From the NCBI GenBank assembly GCA_023666965.1, contig JAMPAZ010000001.1, positions 227,223 to 291,222 of the forward strand: 64,000 nucleotides of DNA, given 5' to 3'. Position 1 is the first letter of the stretch; the number at the start of each line of letters is the position of its first letter. The notes under the pieces are model-generated. The model saw nothing but the letters and a program-made list of their open reading frames with translations, was not told the DNA's origin and ran no database searches. Below, piece after piece: positions 1 through 9,407 of the stretch. The translations under genes were made by a program, and so were the position numbers. Source of the stretch: Muribaculum sp. (GTDB lineage: Bacteria > Bacteroidota > Bacteroidia > Bacteroidales > Muribaculaceae).

Positions 1-27
1 ATAATGTATTAACACCAATTTCAAAAT

Positions 28-738
28 ATGAGAAGATTCATCACAGCGCTCATTGCCCTTGCCGCAGCATCGCTATATATGATGGCGGAAGGCGACTTAA
101 AGCGTTACGAGGTCAATGTCGGCGACTTTAGCGAACTGAAAGTGCTCGAAGGACTCAATGTCGACTACAAATGCAGCGAAGACTCCAACGGATACGTGGT
201 ATTTAACGCCGCCCCCGACATAGCATCGGTCATCATGCTCAACAACAACAAGAGCTGTCTGGAGCTGCAAATATCGACGGACGGCATTGACTATCAAGGG
301 CTGCCCCGCATCACCGTATATTCACGCTTTCTGAACAAGGTAGAGAATGACGGCGACTCGCTGGTCAGAGTAATGTCAGTGGCCCCGGCGGCCAGCTTCA
401 GAGCTACGCTGATAGGCAACGGAGGCCTCGCACTTCATGGAGTCAATACCAATAACTTTGTAGGAGCCATCAAGACCGGCAACGGTGTCATCGCCGTCGA
501 CGGCCGAACCTCGAAGGCTCACCTTAGCGTGATCGGTACCGGCTCCATTCAAGCAGATGCCTTAAAGGCCACAGACATAAAATGCTCTCTATCGGGCACA
601 GGAGTGATCGAATGCAGCCCGGAGAGTAAATTGACGGTGGTGGCCACCCTGGGTGTCAGCTCCGGCAAAGTATACTACAGCGGCAAGCCGGAAATTAAGG
701 ACCGTGCTCCCGGTGTTAAGATTCTGCCAATCGAATAG
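28..738 (+). CDS. DUF2807-type secreted protein (head GIN domain)
   Basis: This 236-residue protein opens with a signal peptide (basic MRR, then a hydrophobic stretch to about residue 20), so it should be exported to the periplasm or surface. The rest is rich in short beta strands with repeated GNG/GTG turns (LIGNGG, KTGNGV, VIGTGS, LSGTGV at about residues 130-200). This is the pattern of the DUF2807 putative auto-transporter adhesin family, predicted to form a small beta-helix. The true role of this family is unknown. Only 27 bases precede the start, so its promoter is not visible. A strong terminator follows, so it is not joined to the his operon. Confidence 0.7.
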   Translation: MRRFITALIALAAASLYMMAEGDLKRYEVNVGDFSELKVLEGLNVDYKCSEDSNGYVVFNAAPDIASVIMLNNNKSCLELQISTDGIDYQGLPRITVYSRFLNKVENDGDSLVRVMSVAPAASFRATLIGNGGLALHGVNTNNFVGAIKTGNGVIAVDGRTSKAHLSVIGTGSIQADALKATDIKCSLSGTGVIECSPESKLTVVATLGVSSGKVYYSGKPEIKDRAPGVKILPIE

Positions 739-753
739 CCACGATGATTACAC

Positions 754-796
754 ATAAAACAAGGCGACTCCGCGATGCGGGGTCGCCTTGTTTTAT
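754..796 (+). terminator. Terminator after the DUF2807 gene
   Basis: A 20-base arm (754-773) pairs with 777-796 across a short loop, with one G-T wobble. The stem ends in AAAAC/GTTTT, so it can act on either strand. It lies just past the stop codon at 738. Confidence 0.8.
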
Positions 797-907
797 GCCT
801 AAAAAAGTGAATCACAGGCAATCCAAATATCCATAAACAGATTGCTAAGATAAAGGTCGAAAATTATTGACAAAATTTCTTACGCGCAAAGGTAAGTATA
901 ATTTGCG

Positions 908-935
908 AAAAACATGCTATAAAACATGTTTTTTT
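908..935. terminator. Weak hairpin with T run before the his promoter
   Basis: Bases 908-916 (AAAAACATG) pair with 925-933 (CATGTTTTT) around an 8-base loop, and more T follow. It could insulate the his promoter from upstream transcription. Apart from this hairpin, the AT-rich stretch 800-970 shows nothing I recognise. Confidence 0.4.
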
Positions 936-975
936 ATTCGCCCATCAAAAAAAATTCCCAAAACAAGCCGGATAG

Positions 976-1006
976 TTGGTAAATTAATTATTAATATCTA
1001 CTTTTG
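976..1006 (+). promoter_or_regulatory. his operon promoter
   Basis: TACTTTTG at 999-1006 matches the Bacteroidota -7 box TAnnTTTG. A TTG at 976-978 lies 20 bases upstream, as expected for the -33 box. Transcription would start near 1013, just before the leader peptide start codon at 1031. Confidence 0.65.
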
Positions 1007-1030
1007 CAACATATTTAGGACGCAAGAAAA

Positions 1031-1114
1031 ATGACAGCAGTATTTATCCACCAGTGTCAGCATCATCATCACCACCAGTCGACGACGGGAGGTCAAAACC
1101 GCATGTATGTATGA
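1031..1114 (+). CDS. hisL: his operon leader peptide, His-rich
   Basis: This 27-codon ORF reads MTAVFIHQCQHHHHHQ and onward to a TGA stop. Six of its codons are His, five of them consecutive at 1061-1075. It sits between the his promoter and a strong intrinsic terminator, directly ahead of hisG. By the known logic of his attenuation, ribosomes stalled at His codons when charged His-tRNA is scarce would alter RNA folding and prevent termination. A 6-base pairing between 1054-1059 and 1112-1117 brackets the His run and could be the pause hairpin. The peptide is regulatory and need not be stable. The likeness to proteobacterial HisL is in design, not in detailed sequence. Confidence 0.85.
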   Translation: MTAVFIHQCQHHHHHQSTTGGQNRMYV

Positions 1115-1142
1115 CACATTGAATAATACAGTCTGAAGATAT

Positions 1143-1187
1143 ATCGGCCGACACCTCACGAAAAAGAGAATGTCGGCCGATTTTTTT
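1143..1187 (+). terminator. his attenuator terminator
   Basis: A perfect 11-base stem (1143-1153 with 1171-1181, core CGGCCG) with a 17-base loop is followed by seven T, 28 bases before hisG. A possible antiterminator pairing is GAGGT at 1089-1093 with ACCTC at 1153-1157, which overlaps the base of the terminator stem. That pairing is short, and the real antiterminator may differ. Confidence 0.85.
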
Positions 1188-1214
1188 ACGAACAAATTAT
1201 AGACCTTATATATA

Positions 1215-2081
1215 ATGGAACAAAAGCTAAGAATAGCCGTGCAGTCTAAAGGCCGGCTTTATGAAGAGACAATGGATCTGCTGTCGGAATCGGGCATAAA
1301 ACTGACGGCCGTTAAAAGGACATTGCTGGTGCCGGCACGCAACTTTCCGGTCGAACTGCTGTTTCTGCGCGACGACGACATACCCGAATCGGTAGCCAAC
1401 GGGACTGCCGACTTAGGAATCGTAGGGTTGAACGAAGTGCTTGAAAAGGGCTGCGATGTAGAAGTCGTTAAGGAACTGGGATTCAGCCGATGCCGGTTGT
1501 CGCTCGCCATACCGCAACATCTCGAGTACTCCGGACTGAGTTGGTTTGCCGGGAAAAAGATAGCCACGTCGTATCCTTCCATATTAAATAAGTTTCTAAA
1601 AGAAAACGGCATAACCGCAGACATCCACGTCATATCCGGGTCGGTAGAGATAGCCCCCGGCATCGGCCTTGCCGACGGAATATTCGACATCGTATCGTCG
1701 GGATCAACGCTTGTGAGCAACAATCTGACGGAAGTGACGACCGTGCTTGAATCGCAGGCAGTGCTCATCGCCGCCAGCGGTGCCGGATTTAACGCGGAAA
1801 AGCAGTCGATACTCGACGAACTGCTGTTCAGAATAGATGCAGTCAAAGCGGCTGACGGCAAAAAGTATATACTTATGAATGTGCCTAAGGATAAACTCGA
1901 CGAGGTACTATCGATATTGCCGGGCATGAAAAGTCCGACAATATTGCCCTTGGCCAATTCAGAGTGGTGCTCAGTACACTCAGTGCTGGAAGAGAAGAAA
2001 CTTTGGGGCACTGTAAGTCGCTTAAAAGAGGCCGGAGCGGAAAGCATATTGACGTTGGACATAGAAAAAATGATACTCTAA
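1215..2081 (+). CDS. hisG: ATP phosphoribosyltransferase, long form (HisG)
   Basis: HisG joins ATP and PRPP to give phosphoribosyl-ATP, the first and feedback-regulated step of histidine synthesis. At 288 residues it is the long form, with a C-terminal ACT-like regulatory domain after about residue 210, so it should work without HisZ. The PRPP-binding segment begins at D154 and reads DGIFDIVSSGSTL. The N-terminus (LRIAVQSKGRLYEETMDLL) is typical. The ATG lies just after the attenuator. Its TAA overlaps the hisD ATG (TAATG), so translation is probably coupled. Confidence 0.95.
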   Translation: MEQKLRIAVQSKGRLYEETMDLLSESGIKLTAVKRTLLVPARNFPVELLFLRDDDIPESVANGTADLGIVGLNEVLEKGCDVEVVKELGFSRCRLSLAIPQHLEYSGLSWFAGKKIATSYPSILNKFLKENGITADIHVISGSVEIAPGIGLADGIFDIVSSGSTLVSNNLTEVTTVLESQAVLIAASGAGFNAEKQSILDELLFRIDAVKAADGKKYILMNVPKDKLDEVLSILPGMKSPTILPLANSEWCSVHSVLEEKKLWGTVSRLKEAGAESILTLDIEKMIL

Positions 2082-3376
2082 TGGACATAATCAAATATCC
2101 CGAGCGCACCGAATGGAGAGCGTTGACCGAGCGAGCATTGGCATCTGAAGCCGAGGAGGTGTCAAGGCGCGTGTCCGAAATAATGGATAGCGTCAGAGAC
2201 CGAGGCGACGAGGCAGTCAAGGAGTTTGAACGTCGGTTCACCGGTGCCGACCTTGAAGTGCTTAAAGTCAGCGACAAAGAGATTGAAGAAGCTTCGCGCT
2301 TAATCCCACCGGAACTCTGCGAGGCAATATCGCAGGCGGCCGGCAACATCGAAAAATTCCACAGGGCACAGTCAATGAAGGAGCCTGTCATGGTCGAGAC
2401 AATTCCCGGCATCGAATGCCGCCAGTCGGCAGTGGCAATCGACCGTGTCGGGCTGTATATTCCCGGAGGAAATTCCCCGCTGTTTTCTACTGTTTTGATG
2501 CTTGCAATTCCAGCCAAGATAGCAGGCTGCATGGAAACGGTGCTATGCACTCCTGCCCGAGCTGACGGAACAGTTCATCCCGCCATCCTTTATGCCGCAG
2601 ACTTGGCCGGAGTAGACAAAATCTATAAGACCGGCGGGGCGCAGGCTATTGCAGCTATGGCCTACGGCACAGAATCCATCCCGAAGGTTGACAAGATATT
2701 CGGGCCGGGCAACAGATATGTCATGGAGGCCAAACAACAGGCCGCCCGACGCTCGACAGCCATCGACATGCCTGCCGGTCCGTCGGAAGTTCTCGTCATT
2801 GCCGATGAAAATGCCGACCCGGAATTTGTAGCGGCCGACTTTCTGTCGCAGGCTGAACACGGGCCCGACAGTCAGTCGATACTGCTTACCACATCAAATG
2901 AGCTTGCCGAGAAATTGCCAGAAGTCATTGACCGGCTGCTTGGGAAACTTCCACGAAGAGAAATGATGGGCAAATCTCTTAGCCACAGTCGCATAATAGT
3001 GTTAAGAGACGATCGCGAAATGATGGATTTCAGCAACATGTATGCACCTGAACATCTGATAATCAACCACAAGAATGCTGAGAACTTATGCACAGATGTT
3101 CGGAATTCCGGCTCGGTATTCATCGGCGAATGGTCGCCGGAAAGCGTTGGCGACTATGCCTCGGGAACAAACCACACACTCCCGACCTCGGGCTATGCCA
3201 GAGCCTTTAGCGGAGTAAATTTGGACAGCTTCACTAAAAAAATCACATTCCAAAAACTCAGCCGCGAAGGAGTGCTCGGCATCGGGCGCACCGTAGAAGT
3301 TATGGCTGAAAATGAAGATCTTATGGCTCATAAACTGGCAGTGAGCCTTCGACTAAACAAAATTCAAGAATTATGA
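2081..3376 (+). CDS. hisD: Histidinol dehydrogenase (HisD)
   Basis: HisD oxidises histidinol to histidine in two NAD-dependent steps, the last reactions of the pathway. I chose the ATG at 2081, which shares its A with the hisG stop codon and gives a 431-residue protein of normal length. An in-frame upstream start at 1964 lies inside hisG and is not credible. The zinc-ligand region is present (Q257 and H260 in SQAEHGPDSQS), as is the catalytic Glu-His pair (E324 and H325 in YAPEHLI). Its TGA overlaps the hisC ATG. Confidence 0.95.
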   Translation: MDIIKYPERTEWRALTERALASEAEEVSRRVSEIMDSVRDRGDEAVKEFERRFTGADLEVLKVSDKEIEEASRLIPPELCEAISQAAGNIEKFHRAQSMKEPVMVETIPGIECRQSAVAIDRVGLYIPGGNSPLFSTVLMLAIPAKIAGCMETVLCTPARADGTVHPAILYAADLAGVDKIYKTGGAQAIAAMAYGTESIPKVDKIFGPGNRYVMEAKQQAARRSTAIDMPAGPSEVLVIADENADPEFVAADFLSQAEHGPDSQSILLTTSNELAEKLPEVIDRLLGKLPRREMMGKSLSHSRIIVLRDDREMMDFSNMYAPEHLIINHKNAENLCTDVRNSGSVFIGEWSPESVGDYASGTNHTLPTSGYARAFSGVNLDSFTKKITFQKLSREGVLGIGRTVEVMAENEDLMAHKLAVSLRLNKIQEL

Positions 3377-4407
3377 CACTTAACGAACTTGTTCGCCCAA
3401 ATATATTAAATCTGACGCCCTACACGTGCGCCCGCAACGAATATACCGGCGAGGCCAAAGCATGGCTCGATGCCAATGAAAACAGCCGTATCGAAGGGCT
3501 TAACAGATACCCCGATCCGCTGCAGACCGAGGTTAAGAAGCTTCTTGGTACAGTTAAGCATGTCGACCCTGAGAGGATATTTCTCGGAGTAGGCAGCGAT
3601 GAATGTATCGACTTGTGCTACAGAGTATTTTGCCGACCCGGCACCGACAACGTGGTGGCGATCGACCCGACATACGGCATGTACAGCGTATGCGCGGAGA
3701 TAAACGACGTAGAATATCGCCCGGTAAAACTTAACGACGACTTCTCTATTAATGTGGATCGACTTTTAGCCGCAACCGACAAAAACACTAAAGTGATATG
3801 GATTTGCTCTCCCAACAATCCTACGGGGAACTCCTACGACCTCGACACGCTTCGAGAAATAGTGATGCGCTTTGGGGGGATAACCGTGGTTGACGAAGCA
3901 TACGTGGACTTCTCCGAGCGTGGAACAATGTTGAAGTATCTCGACGAGTTTCCCCGTCTGATAGTTATGCAGACTTTTTCCAAAGCCTGGGCTTCAGCGG
4001 CGATGCGACTGGGGGTGGCATACGCCTCGAAGGAGATTATCGGCATATTCAATAATGTAAAGTACCCTTACAACATCAACATCCTCACTCAGAACGAAGC
4101 AATTAAGATTCTACGGGGGCATAAGCGAGTCGCCGAAGTTGCGACGGAGCTTGTTGAAGCCCGCAAGGATCTTGCAAAATCACTGTCGGAGTTAAAGTGT
4201 GTGGTGCGGGTCTATCCCTCGGATGCAAACTTCCTGCTTGTAAGGGTCAATGATGCCGACGGACTATACGACCGCCTTAAGAGCGAAGGAGTTATTGTCC
4301 GCAACCGTTCGCGGGTGTCGCTTTGCGGAGGTTGTCTGCGCATAACCGTCGGGTCGGACAAAGAGAATGAACTGTTAATCGAAAAAATTCGCGAATATGG
4401 AATCTAA
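3373..4407 (+). CDS. hisC: Histidinol-phosphate aminotransferase (HisC)
   Basis: This PLP-dependent fold-type I aminotransferase converts imidazole-acetol phosphate to histidinol phosphate. The 344-residue length is normal. The substrate-recognition segment SPNNPTGN is present. The PLP-binding lysine is K204 in QTFSKAW, and a downstream RLG holds a phosphate-binding arginine. The start overlaps the hisD stop by 4 bases (ATGA) and the end overlaps hisB by 11 bases, as in a tightly coupled operon. Confidence 0.95.
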   Translation: MTLNELVRPNILNLTPYTCARNEYTGEAKAWLDANENSRIEGLNRYPDPLQTEVKKLLGTVKHVDPERIFLGVGSDECIDLCYRVFCRPGTDNVVAIDPTYGMYSVCAEINDVEYRPVKLNDDFSINVDRLLAATDKNTKVIWICSPNNPTGNSYDLDTLREIVMRFGGITVVDEAYVDFSERGTMLKYLDEFPRLIVMQTFSKAWASAAMRLGVAYASKEIIGIFNNVKYPYNINILTQNEAIKILRGHKRVAEVATELVEARKDLAKSLSELKCVVRVYPSDANFLLVRVNDADGLYDRLKSEGVIVRNRSRVSLCGGCLRITVGSDKENELLIEKIREYGI

Positions 4408-5548
4408 ACATGATCGCCGGCCTAAAGTGCTGTTCTTAGACCGCGACGGCACGCTGATAGTAGAGCCGGAGACCGACCAACAGGTCGATTCATTTGAAAA
4501 GCTCGAACTAATGCCAGGAGCTTTGTGCGCCATGCGCTTCATAGCAAGCCACTTGCCCTATAAGCTTGTCATGGTGACTAATCAAGACGGACTCGGCACC
4601 GACTCATTCCCCGAAGAGACATTCTGGCCCCCGCACGAAAAAATGCTTCGCACATTTGAAAACGAAGGGGTCACTTTTGACGACATCTACATCGACCGCA
4701 CTTTTCCGGAGGATAACGCTCCTACCCGTAAGCCCGGCACCGGAATGCTCACGTCCTACTTGAACGGCGACTATGACCTGGCCAACTCATACGTTATCGG
4801 CGACCGTATTTCAGACGCACTCCTTGCTCGCAATTTGGGGGCGAAGGCCATTATCATAACATCCGACTGCGAGGAGCTCAAGAGAGCCGTAATGAAGAAC
4901 CATTTAGATACAACAGTGGAACTCATCACCGATTCATGGGACAATGTTCCGGCAACTTTAATGGGAGGACCGCGGAAAGCCCAGGTAAAACGCAAGACCG
5001 CAGAGACCGACATCGAGGTAAGAGTGGATCTTGACGGTTCAGGAATCACCGACATATCTACCGGATTGGGATTTTTCGACCATATTCTGACTCAGATAGG
5101 GCGTCATGCCGGCATAGACTTGTATATTCATGCCGACGGCGACCTATATGTCGACGAGCACCACACCATCGAGGACACGGCAATCGTGTTTGGGGAAGCG
5201 TTGGCCAACGCTCTCGGTAACAAGATGGGCATCGAACGCTATGGATTTGTGCTTCCAATGGACGACTGCCTGTGCACTGTAGCACTCGATTTCGGAGGTC
5301 GTCCATGGCTCGTGTGGGATGCCGAATTTAAGCGCGAACTCATCGGCGATGTTCCGACCGAGATGTTCATGCACTTCTTTAAGTCGCTTAGCGACAACGC
5401 CCGGATTAATCTGTTTATCCGTGCCGAAGGGACAAACGAACATCATAAAATCGAAGGCATTTTCAAGGCATTCGCACGCGCTCTACGCCAAGCCGTCAGA
5501 CGCGATCCGATGCACTTCACACTACCGTCTTCGAAGGGTACACTTTAG
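4397..5548 (+). CDS. hisB: Bifunctional histidinol-phosphatase / imidazoleglycerol-phosphate dehydratase (HisB)
   Basis: The 383-residue fusion has an N-terminal HAD phosphatase domain (residues 10-180), with the catalytic motif LFLDRDGT giving D15 and D17. The C-terminal imidazoleglycerol-phosphate dehydratase domain spans about residues 197-383 and has the metal-binding segments [14 protein letters not shown] and NEHHKIEG. It does the dehydratase step and the phosphatase step that feeds HisD. It is the last gene of this cluster; hisA, hisF, hisH and hisIE are not here. It overlaps the convergent metallopeptidase gene by 4 bases. Confidence 0.95.
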   Translation: MESKHDRRPKVLFLDRDGTLIVEPETDQQVDSFEKLELMPGALCAMRFIASHLPYKLVMVTNQDGLGTDSFPEETFWPPHEKMLRTFENEGVTFDDIYIDRTFPEDNAPTRKPGTGMLTSYLNGDYDLANSYVIGDRISDALLARNLGAKAIIITSDCEELKRAVMKNHLDTTVELITDSWDNVPATLMGGPRKAQVKRKTAETDIEVRVDLDGSGITDISTGLGFFDHILTQIGRHAGIDLYIHADGDLYVDEHHTIEDTAIVFGEALANALGNKMGIERYGFVLPMDDCLCTVALDFGGRPWLVWDAEFKRELIGDVPTEMFMHFFKSLSDNARINLFIRAEGTNEHHKIEGIFKAFARALRQAVRRDPMHFTLPSSKGTL

Positions 5549-6267
5549 CGCCTCAGAACCGGCCACTCGTATGCATTCAGGTCGCGAATCAATCGGGCTT
5601 CGCGACCTCCGCAATAGGCGTTGCACAGCTGATGGAATCTTCGAGAATGGTTCATCTCGGTAAGGTGGGCCAGCTCGTGAAACACTATATAGTCACGGAG
5701 TTCGGAAGTCAAAAACAGATTCATATAGCTTAACTGTATGCGCCGGTCGGAAGAACAACGCCCCAACACGTGGTGACCCGACATTATCCCCCATGACCTG
5801 ACCGTAAGTCCGAGGGAATCAGCCAGGGCTTCGGCGCGGGGCAACAGAATGTCGGAGGCCGCTTTTGAAGCCACACGCCTCATCATACGGCTGACCGACT
5901 CCGTAGTCTCCTCATCATCAAACCGCAGGCCGGACCCGACCTCGATATAAGCATTTCCTGACTTCAACGTGGCGATAACTGCATCCGGCTTGATTCGCTG
6001 ACGAGAGATGTGGAAGGCCAGCCCATCGAGCTGGATCAGCTGTCCATCATGGTATTCGAGCACGATTTTACGCGCAAGCATCCTCCCGGACAACGACTCA
6101 ATCGCATTCAGAATCTCCGACAGCGACAAAAAGTGAGGCACATTAAAGTGGGCACGGCCATCCTTCCATCGTCCGGACACCCGCGACGATGATTCCCGCC
6201 GAGCGACATGCACTTGACCGAGCCGAGAATGATTAAAAATAAATGATTTAGGCAGTCGATCGGTCAT
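5545..6267 (-). CDS. YgjP-like (DUF45) metallopeptidase
   Basis: This 240-residue protein carries a zinc-metallopeptidase HExxH signature, HELAH at residues 197-201, followed by NHSRRFHQL. This is the layout of the YgjP/DUF45 family, related in fold to SprT and WLM peptidases. Its cellular role is not established. I chose the ATG at 6267 because it overlaps the NAD kinase stop codon as ATGA; a start at 6285 would overlap that gene by 22 bases. It appears to be the last gene of a three-gene unit with the CBS protein and NAD kinase. Confidence 0.8.
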   Translation of the reverse strand: MTDRLPKSFIFNHSRLGQVHVARRESSSRVSGRWKDGRAHFNVPHFLSLSEILNAIESLSGRMLARKIVLEYHDGQLIQLDGLAFHISRQRIKPDAVIATLKSGNAYIEVGSGLRFDDEETTESVSRMMRRVASKAASDILLPRAEALADSLGLTVRSWGIMSGHHVLGRCSSDRRIQLSYMNLFLTSELRDYIVFHELAHLTEMNHSRRFHQLCNAYCGGREARLIRDLNAYEWPVLRR

Positions 6268-7133
6268 CTGTTGTCGGCTCCCCAAAAAAGTTTTTCACGA
6301 AGCGTGTCGGTAAAATTATGCCCACGGCGCTTCAATATCCGCGTCACAAAGTCAGCACGCCGGAGCACAACCGTAGAACCAACAGGGAGAGATACGGATC
6401 GACCGTCGATACTCAGACGATAGGATGCCACCCTTGACCTGGTGGTGACGCTGATGACGCTACCGTCGTCGACTACGAGCGGGCGCATAGTCAGCGAATG
6501 GGCGGCTATGGGTGAGATTACCCACACGGGGGCCGATGGCGCTACGATAGGCCCTCCGACCGACAAATTGTATCCGGTAGAACCGGTAGGAGTGCACACG
6601 ATCAGTCCGTCGCCGAGATAGCTTGCCAAAGTAGCGTCGTTTACTCTCACATCCATGTCAATCATCGAGGCGGTGTCTTGCTTCAGAATAGCGACTTCGT
6701 TAAGAGCCACAGAAGAGAGTCCCAGAGCCCGCTCAGGACAAAATGCAGTTATCATAGTTCGGTCCTCGACTTCACAATTGCCCGACAAGACCTCGTCGAG
6801 CCATTCAAAACATTCGTCAAGTCCCAAATCGGCCAGATAGCCGAGATGTCCGGTGTTGATGCCGATAATCGGAATCTCCTTCTTGCCGATCCATTGGGCC
6901 GTACGCAAGAATGTGCCGTCGCCCCCTATGCTGAATGCCATGTCGGCTTCAAAGTCATCGCTTTTTACCGGCGAACAGCATAGCATCTCTCCACCCGAGG
7001 CTTCGACAAGATATTCGTAGAAGCGCGGTTCTAACAACAATTGAGCACCACGCCGACACAGTTCGCGCATCAGTTGTTTAATAGAAACCAGATGGCGACT
7101 CTGCGACGTGTTGCCATACACAGCTATCTTCAT
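6264..7133 (-). CDS. nadK: NAD kinase
   Basis: NAD kinase phosphorylates NAD to NADP in the cytoplasm. The signature GGDGTFLRTA is at residues 70-79 and the second motif, CTPTGSTGYNLSVGGPI, is further on. The 289-residue product starting MKIAVYGN at 7133 has normal length and begins 4 bases after the upstream CBS gene ends. A longer reading to 7235 would run back into that gene and is rejected. Confidence 0.93.
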   Translation of the reverse strand: MKIAVYGNTSQSRHLVSIKQLMRELCRRGAQLLLEPRFYEYLVEASGGEMLCCSPVKSDDFEADMAFSIGGDGTFLRTAQWIGKKEIPIIGINTGHLGYLADLGLDECFEWLDEVLSGNCEVEDRTMITAFCPERALGLSSVALNEVAILKQDTASMIDMDVRVNDATLASYLGDGLIVCTPTGSTGYNLSVGGPIVAPSAPVWVISPIAAHSLTMRPLVVDDGSVISVTTRSRVASYRLSIDGRSVSLPVGSTVVLRRADFVTRILKRRGHNFTDTLREKLFWGADNR

Positions 7134-7137
7134 ATCG

Positions 7138-7803
7138 TCAGACCTCCAAATAGTGCAAGAATTCATTAATCCGCGATGCCATTTCGGCATTTTCCATGCC
7201 GGAAGTACCCGACATCTCGACGGTGTCGTAGCCATAACGCGCCAGCGAACGAGCTACGGACTCGCCCCGCGAATGATTTACCCTCAACAACACGGTAGTG
7301 CGACTGTTAGGCTCCGTACCCTCGACGACATTCAGATTAAGCAGATGTGCGTCGGCATCCTCCACGGCATGTGCTATGGCAGAAGCGCTATAATCGCCTG
7401 CCGGACAAGTCACGGTCAACTCAGTAGACTCCACAAGACGGGGGAACATCCTCGAAACGGCGACGAGCATAGAGTCGGCATCAACGGCTCCGGCATACAT
7501 TTCGTCATCGTCCACCACAGGCATGAGCCTGCGCTCGTCGGCGACCATCGAATCCAACAGCGAGGTCACCGGATACGACGCATTTACGGCAGCAGACCGA
7601 ACAATGGAGTCGTCAATTGAACGCGAAGAGGAGACGTCGTCGGAAAGCGGTAATTCCGAAAACACGCCGACGTATCGACCGTCGTTGTCCACAACCGGAA
7701 GGGAAAACTTGCCGGATTTCTTCAACAAATCGGCAGCTTCCGCAAAGGTCGTCGGCAACCTCAGAGGAGTAATTTGAGCGGATATGGCATCTTTTGCAGT
7801 CAA
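7138..7803 (-). CDS. CBS domain protein with ACT-like C-terminus
   Basis: The 221-residue cytoplasmic protein has two CBS motifs (about residues 5-60 and 65-125). The C-terminal part is ACT-like (strand-rich, LTVTCPAGDYSASAIAHAVED). This resembles the AcuB-like arrangement, where the tandem CBS pair binds adenine nucleotides. The ligand and target are unknown. It heads the minus-strand unit with NAD kinase, which makes an NAD- or ATP-sensing role plausible but unproven. It is divergent from pdxJ. Confidence 0.75.
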   Translation of the reverse strand: MTAKDAISAQITPLRLPTTFAEAADLLKKSGKFSLPVVDNDGRYVGVFSELPLSDDVSSSRSIDDSIVRSAAVNASYPVTSLLDSMVADERRLMPVVDDDEMYAGAVDADSMLVAVSRMFPRLVESTELTVTCPAGDYSASAIAHAVEDADAHLLNLNVVEGTEPNSRTTVLLRVNHSRGESVARSLARYGYDTVEMSGTSGMENAEMASRINEFLHYLEV

Positions 7804-7862
7804 AATCTTTCGTCGTTTTAGTATTTCTGATTAATTTTGCATTTGCTATTATGGCAGGGGTA

Positions 7863-7870
7863 CAAATTTA
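7863..7870 (-). promoter_or_regulatory. Likely -7 box for the CBS / NAD kinase unit
   Basis: On the minus strand this reads TAAATTTG, a full match to TAnnTTTG, about 60 bases before the start codon at 7803. I see no clear -33 box at the expected spacing, so it is tentative. Confidence 0.45.
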
Positions 7871-7943
7871 GGAAAAATTCCCAAACATTTCAGCACTCCT
7901 TCTATATAATAACAACTGAAGTTTACTATTATTTGACGTAGAA

Positions 7944-8666
7944 ATGACAAATCTTAGTGTAAATATCAACAAAGTGGCCACTTTGCGCAACGCGCGGGGG
8001 GAAAACACCCCGAATGTAGAGGATGTGGCAGTGGCATGTGAAAGTTTTGGAGCGGACGGCATCACGGTGCATCCCCGCCCCGACGAACGACATATCCGCC
8101 GCGCCGATGTCATAGCATTGCGTCCACTTGTAAAGACAGAATTCAATATCGAAGGCTACCCGTCGCCCGAGTTTATCAAGCTTGTATTGATGATAAAACC
8201 CGAGCAAGTGACCTTGGTGCCTGACGCGCCTGATGCCATCACTTCAAACTCGGGGTGGGACGTGGCCGCAAACAAGGAATTTTTGACAGAGATAGTCGAC
8301 AGACTCCGCGACGCAGGCATACGAACCTCAATCTTCGTGGGCACGGATATAAACAATATCAAGGAAGCCGCCGCCACGGGAGCCGACCGCGTAGAGCTTT
8401 ATACCAAACCATACGCCGACATGTATCCGACCAATCCCGAAGCCGCGATAGCTCCGTTCGTGGAGGCGAGCATTGCCGCCCACAAAGCCGGATTAGGCGT
8501 CAACGCCGGACATGACCTCAACCTGTCAAACTTAAAGTTTTTCCACGAACGCCTACCCTATCTGAACGAAGTCTCGATAGGCCATGCCATAATCTCCGAT
8601 GCACTATATCTGGGACTGAAGGATGCCATCAAACAGTACAAGGCGTGTCTTCAAGAATCTAAATAA
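7944..8666 (+). CDS. pdxJ: Pyridoxine 5'-phosphate synthase (PdxJ)
   Basis: PdxJ condenses 3-amino-2-oxopropyl phosphate (1-amino-acetone 3-phosphate) with deoxyxylulose 5-phosphate to give pyridoxine 5'-phosphate, the last ring-forming step of the DXP-dependent vitamin B6 route. The 240-residue protein has the family N-terminus [16 protein letters not shown] and the [10 protein letters not shown] active-site segment. The C-terminal NAGHDLN and NEVSIGHAI motifs are also present. It is divergent from the CBS gene and lies 6 bases before exbB, so it may be cotranscribed with the TonB energising genes. Confidence 0.95.
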   Translation: MTNLSVNINKVATLRNARGENTPNVEDVAVACESFGADGITVHPRPDERHIRRADVIALRPLVKTEFNIEGYPSPEFIKLVLMIKPEQVTLVPDAPDAITSNSGWDVAANKEFLTEIVDRLRDAGIRTSIFVGTDINNIKEAAATGADRVELYTKPYADMYPTNPEAAIAPFVEASIAAHKAGLGVNAGHDLNLSNLKFFHERLPYLNEVSIGHAIISDALYLGLKDAIKQYKACLQESK

Positions 8667-8672
8667 ACCACA

Positions 8673-9395
8673 ATGTCAGTTTTAAACACTATTATGCTGC
8701 AAGATATTCCGGAAGCAATGACCGATACGGTGTCAATGACGGAGGGTGCCGTGGACACGGCTCAAGCCGTAGCTGAACTCTCGGTATGGGATCTGTGCAT
8801 TAAGGGCGGATTTATTATGATACCCTTAGCCATCCTACTGATAATAAGCATCTACATCTTCGTGGAGCGCTATATGGTCATACGCCGTGCGGAAAAGGAG
8901 GACGACACGTTTATGAAGCGCATCAAGGACTATATCCTCGAAGGCGAACTGGACAGCGCAAAGAATCTGTGTAAAAAGAACGGCTCGCCGTACGCCCGGC
9001 TTATCCTTAAAGGCATCAGCCGCATAGGCCGCCCGATGAACGATGTGTTGGTGGCCATCGAGAATACGGGCAATCTCGAGATAGCCAATCTCGGTAAAGG
9101 ACTACCATGGCTGGCAACAACCGCGGCCGGAGCACCTATGCTCGGATTTCTCGGCACGGTAATCGGTATGGTTGAGGCTTTCTTCGCGCTCGCCAGTGCC
9201 GGTTCGGCCGCCAACATAGGAGTGCTTGCCGGGGGTATATACGAAGCATTGGTCACTACAGTAGCCGGTCTCGCCGTGGGCATAGTCGCGCTGTTTGCCT
9301 ACAATGCGCTTGTGGCCCGTATCAACGGAGTGATGAAATTGCTCGAAGGAAAGACTATGGAGTTTATGGACCTCCTCAATGAGCCGGCAGAATAA
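8673..9395 (+). CDS. exbB: ExbB/TolQ-type proton channel subunit
   Basis: This inner-membrane protein of 240 residues has three hydrophobic segments (about 48-68, 145-175 and 185-212). The last two carry the conserved GTVIGMVEAF and TTVAGLAVGI patterns of MotA/TolQ/ExbB channels. With ExbD it would turn the proton gradient into movement of TonB to energise outer-membrane receptors. exbD follows after 12 bases, then tonB, which fixes the role as ExbB rather than MotA. Confidence 0.9.
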   Translation: MSVLNTIMLQDIPEAMTDTVSMTEGAVDTAQAVAELSVWDLCIKGGFIMIPLAILLIISIYIFVERYMVIRRAEKEDDTFMKRIKDYILEGELDSAKNLCKKNGSPYARLILKGISRIGRPMNDVLVAIENTGNLEIANLGKGLPWLATTAAGAPMLGFLGTVIGMVEAFFALASAGSAANIGVLAGGIYEALVTTVAGLAVGIVALFAYNALVARINGVMKLLEGKTMEFMDLLNEPAE

Positions 9396-9407
9396 GGAGG
9401 CGAGATC

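Noticed and set aside
1259..2062. 267-codon open frame antisense to hisG
   Set aside because: hisG is unambiguous here; the antisense frame is low-complexity and Ser-rich, as expected of a shadow.
1964..2080. Upstream extension of hisD
   Set aside because: It would overlap hisG by more than 100 bases; the TAATG overlap at 2081 gives a normal-length protein.
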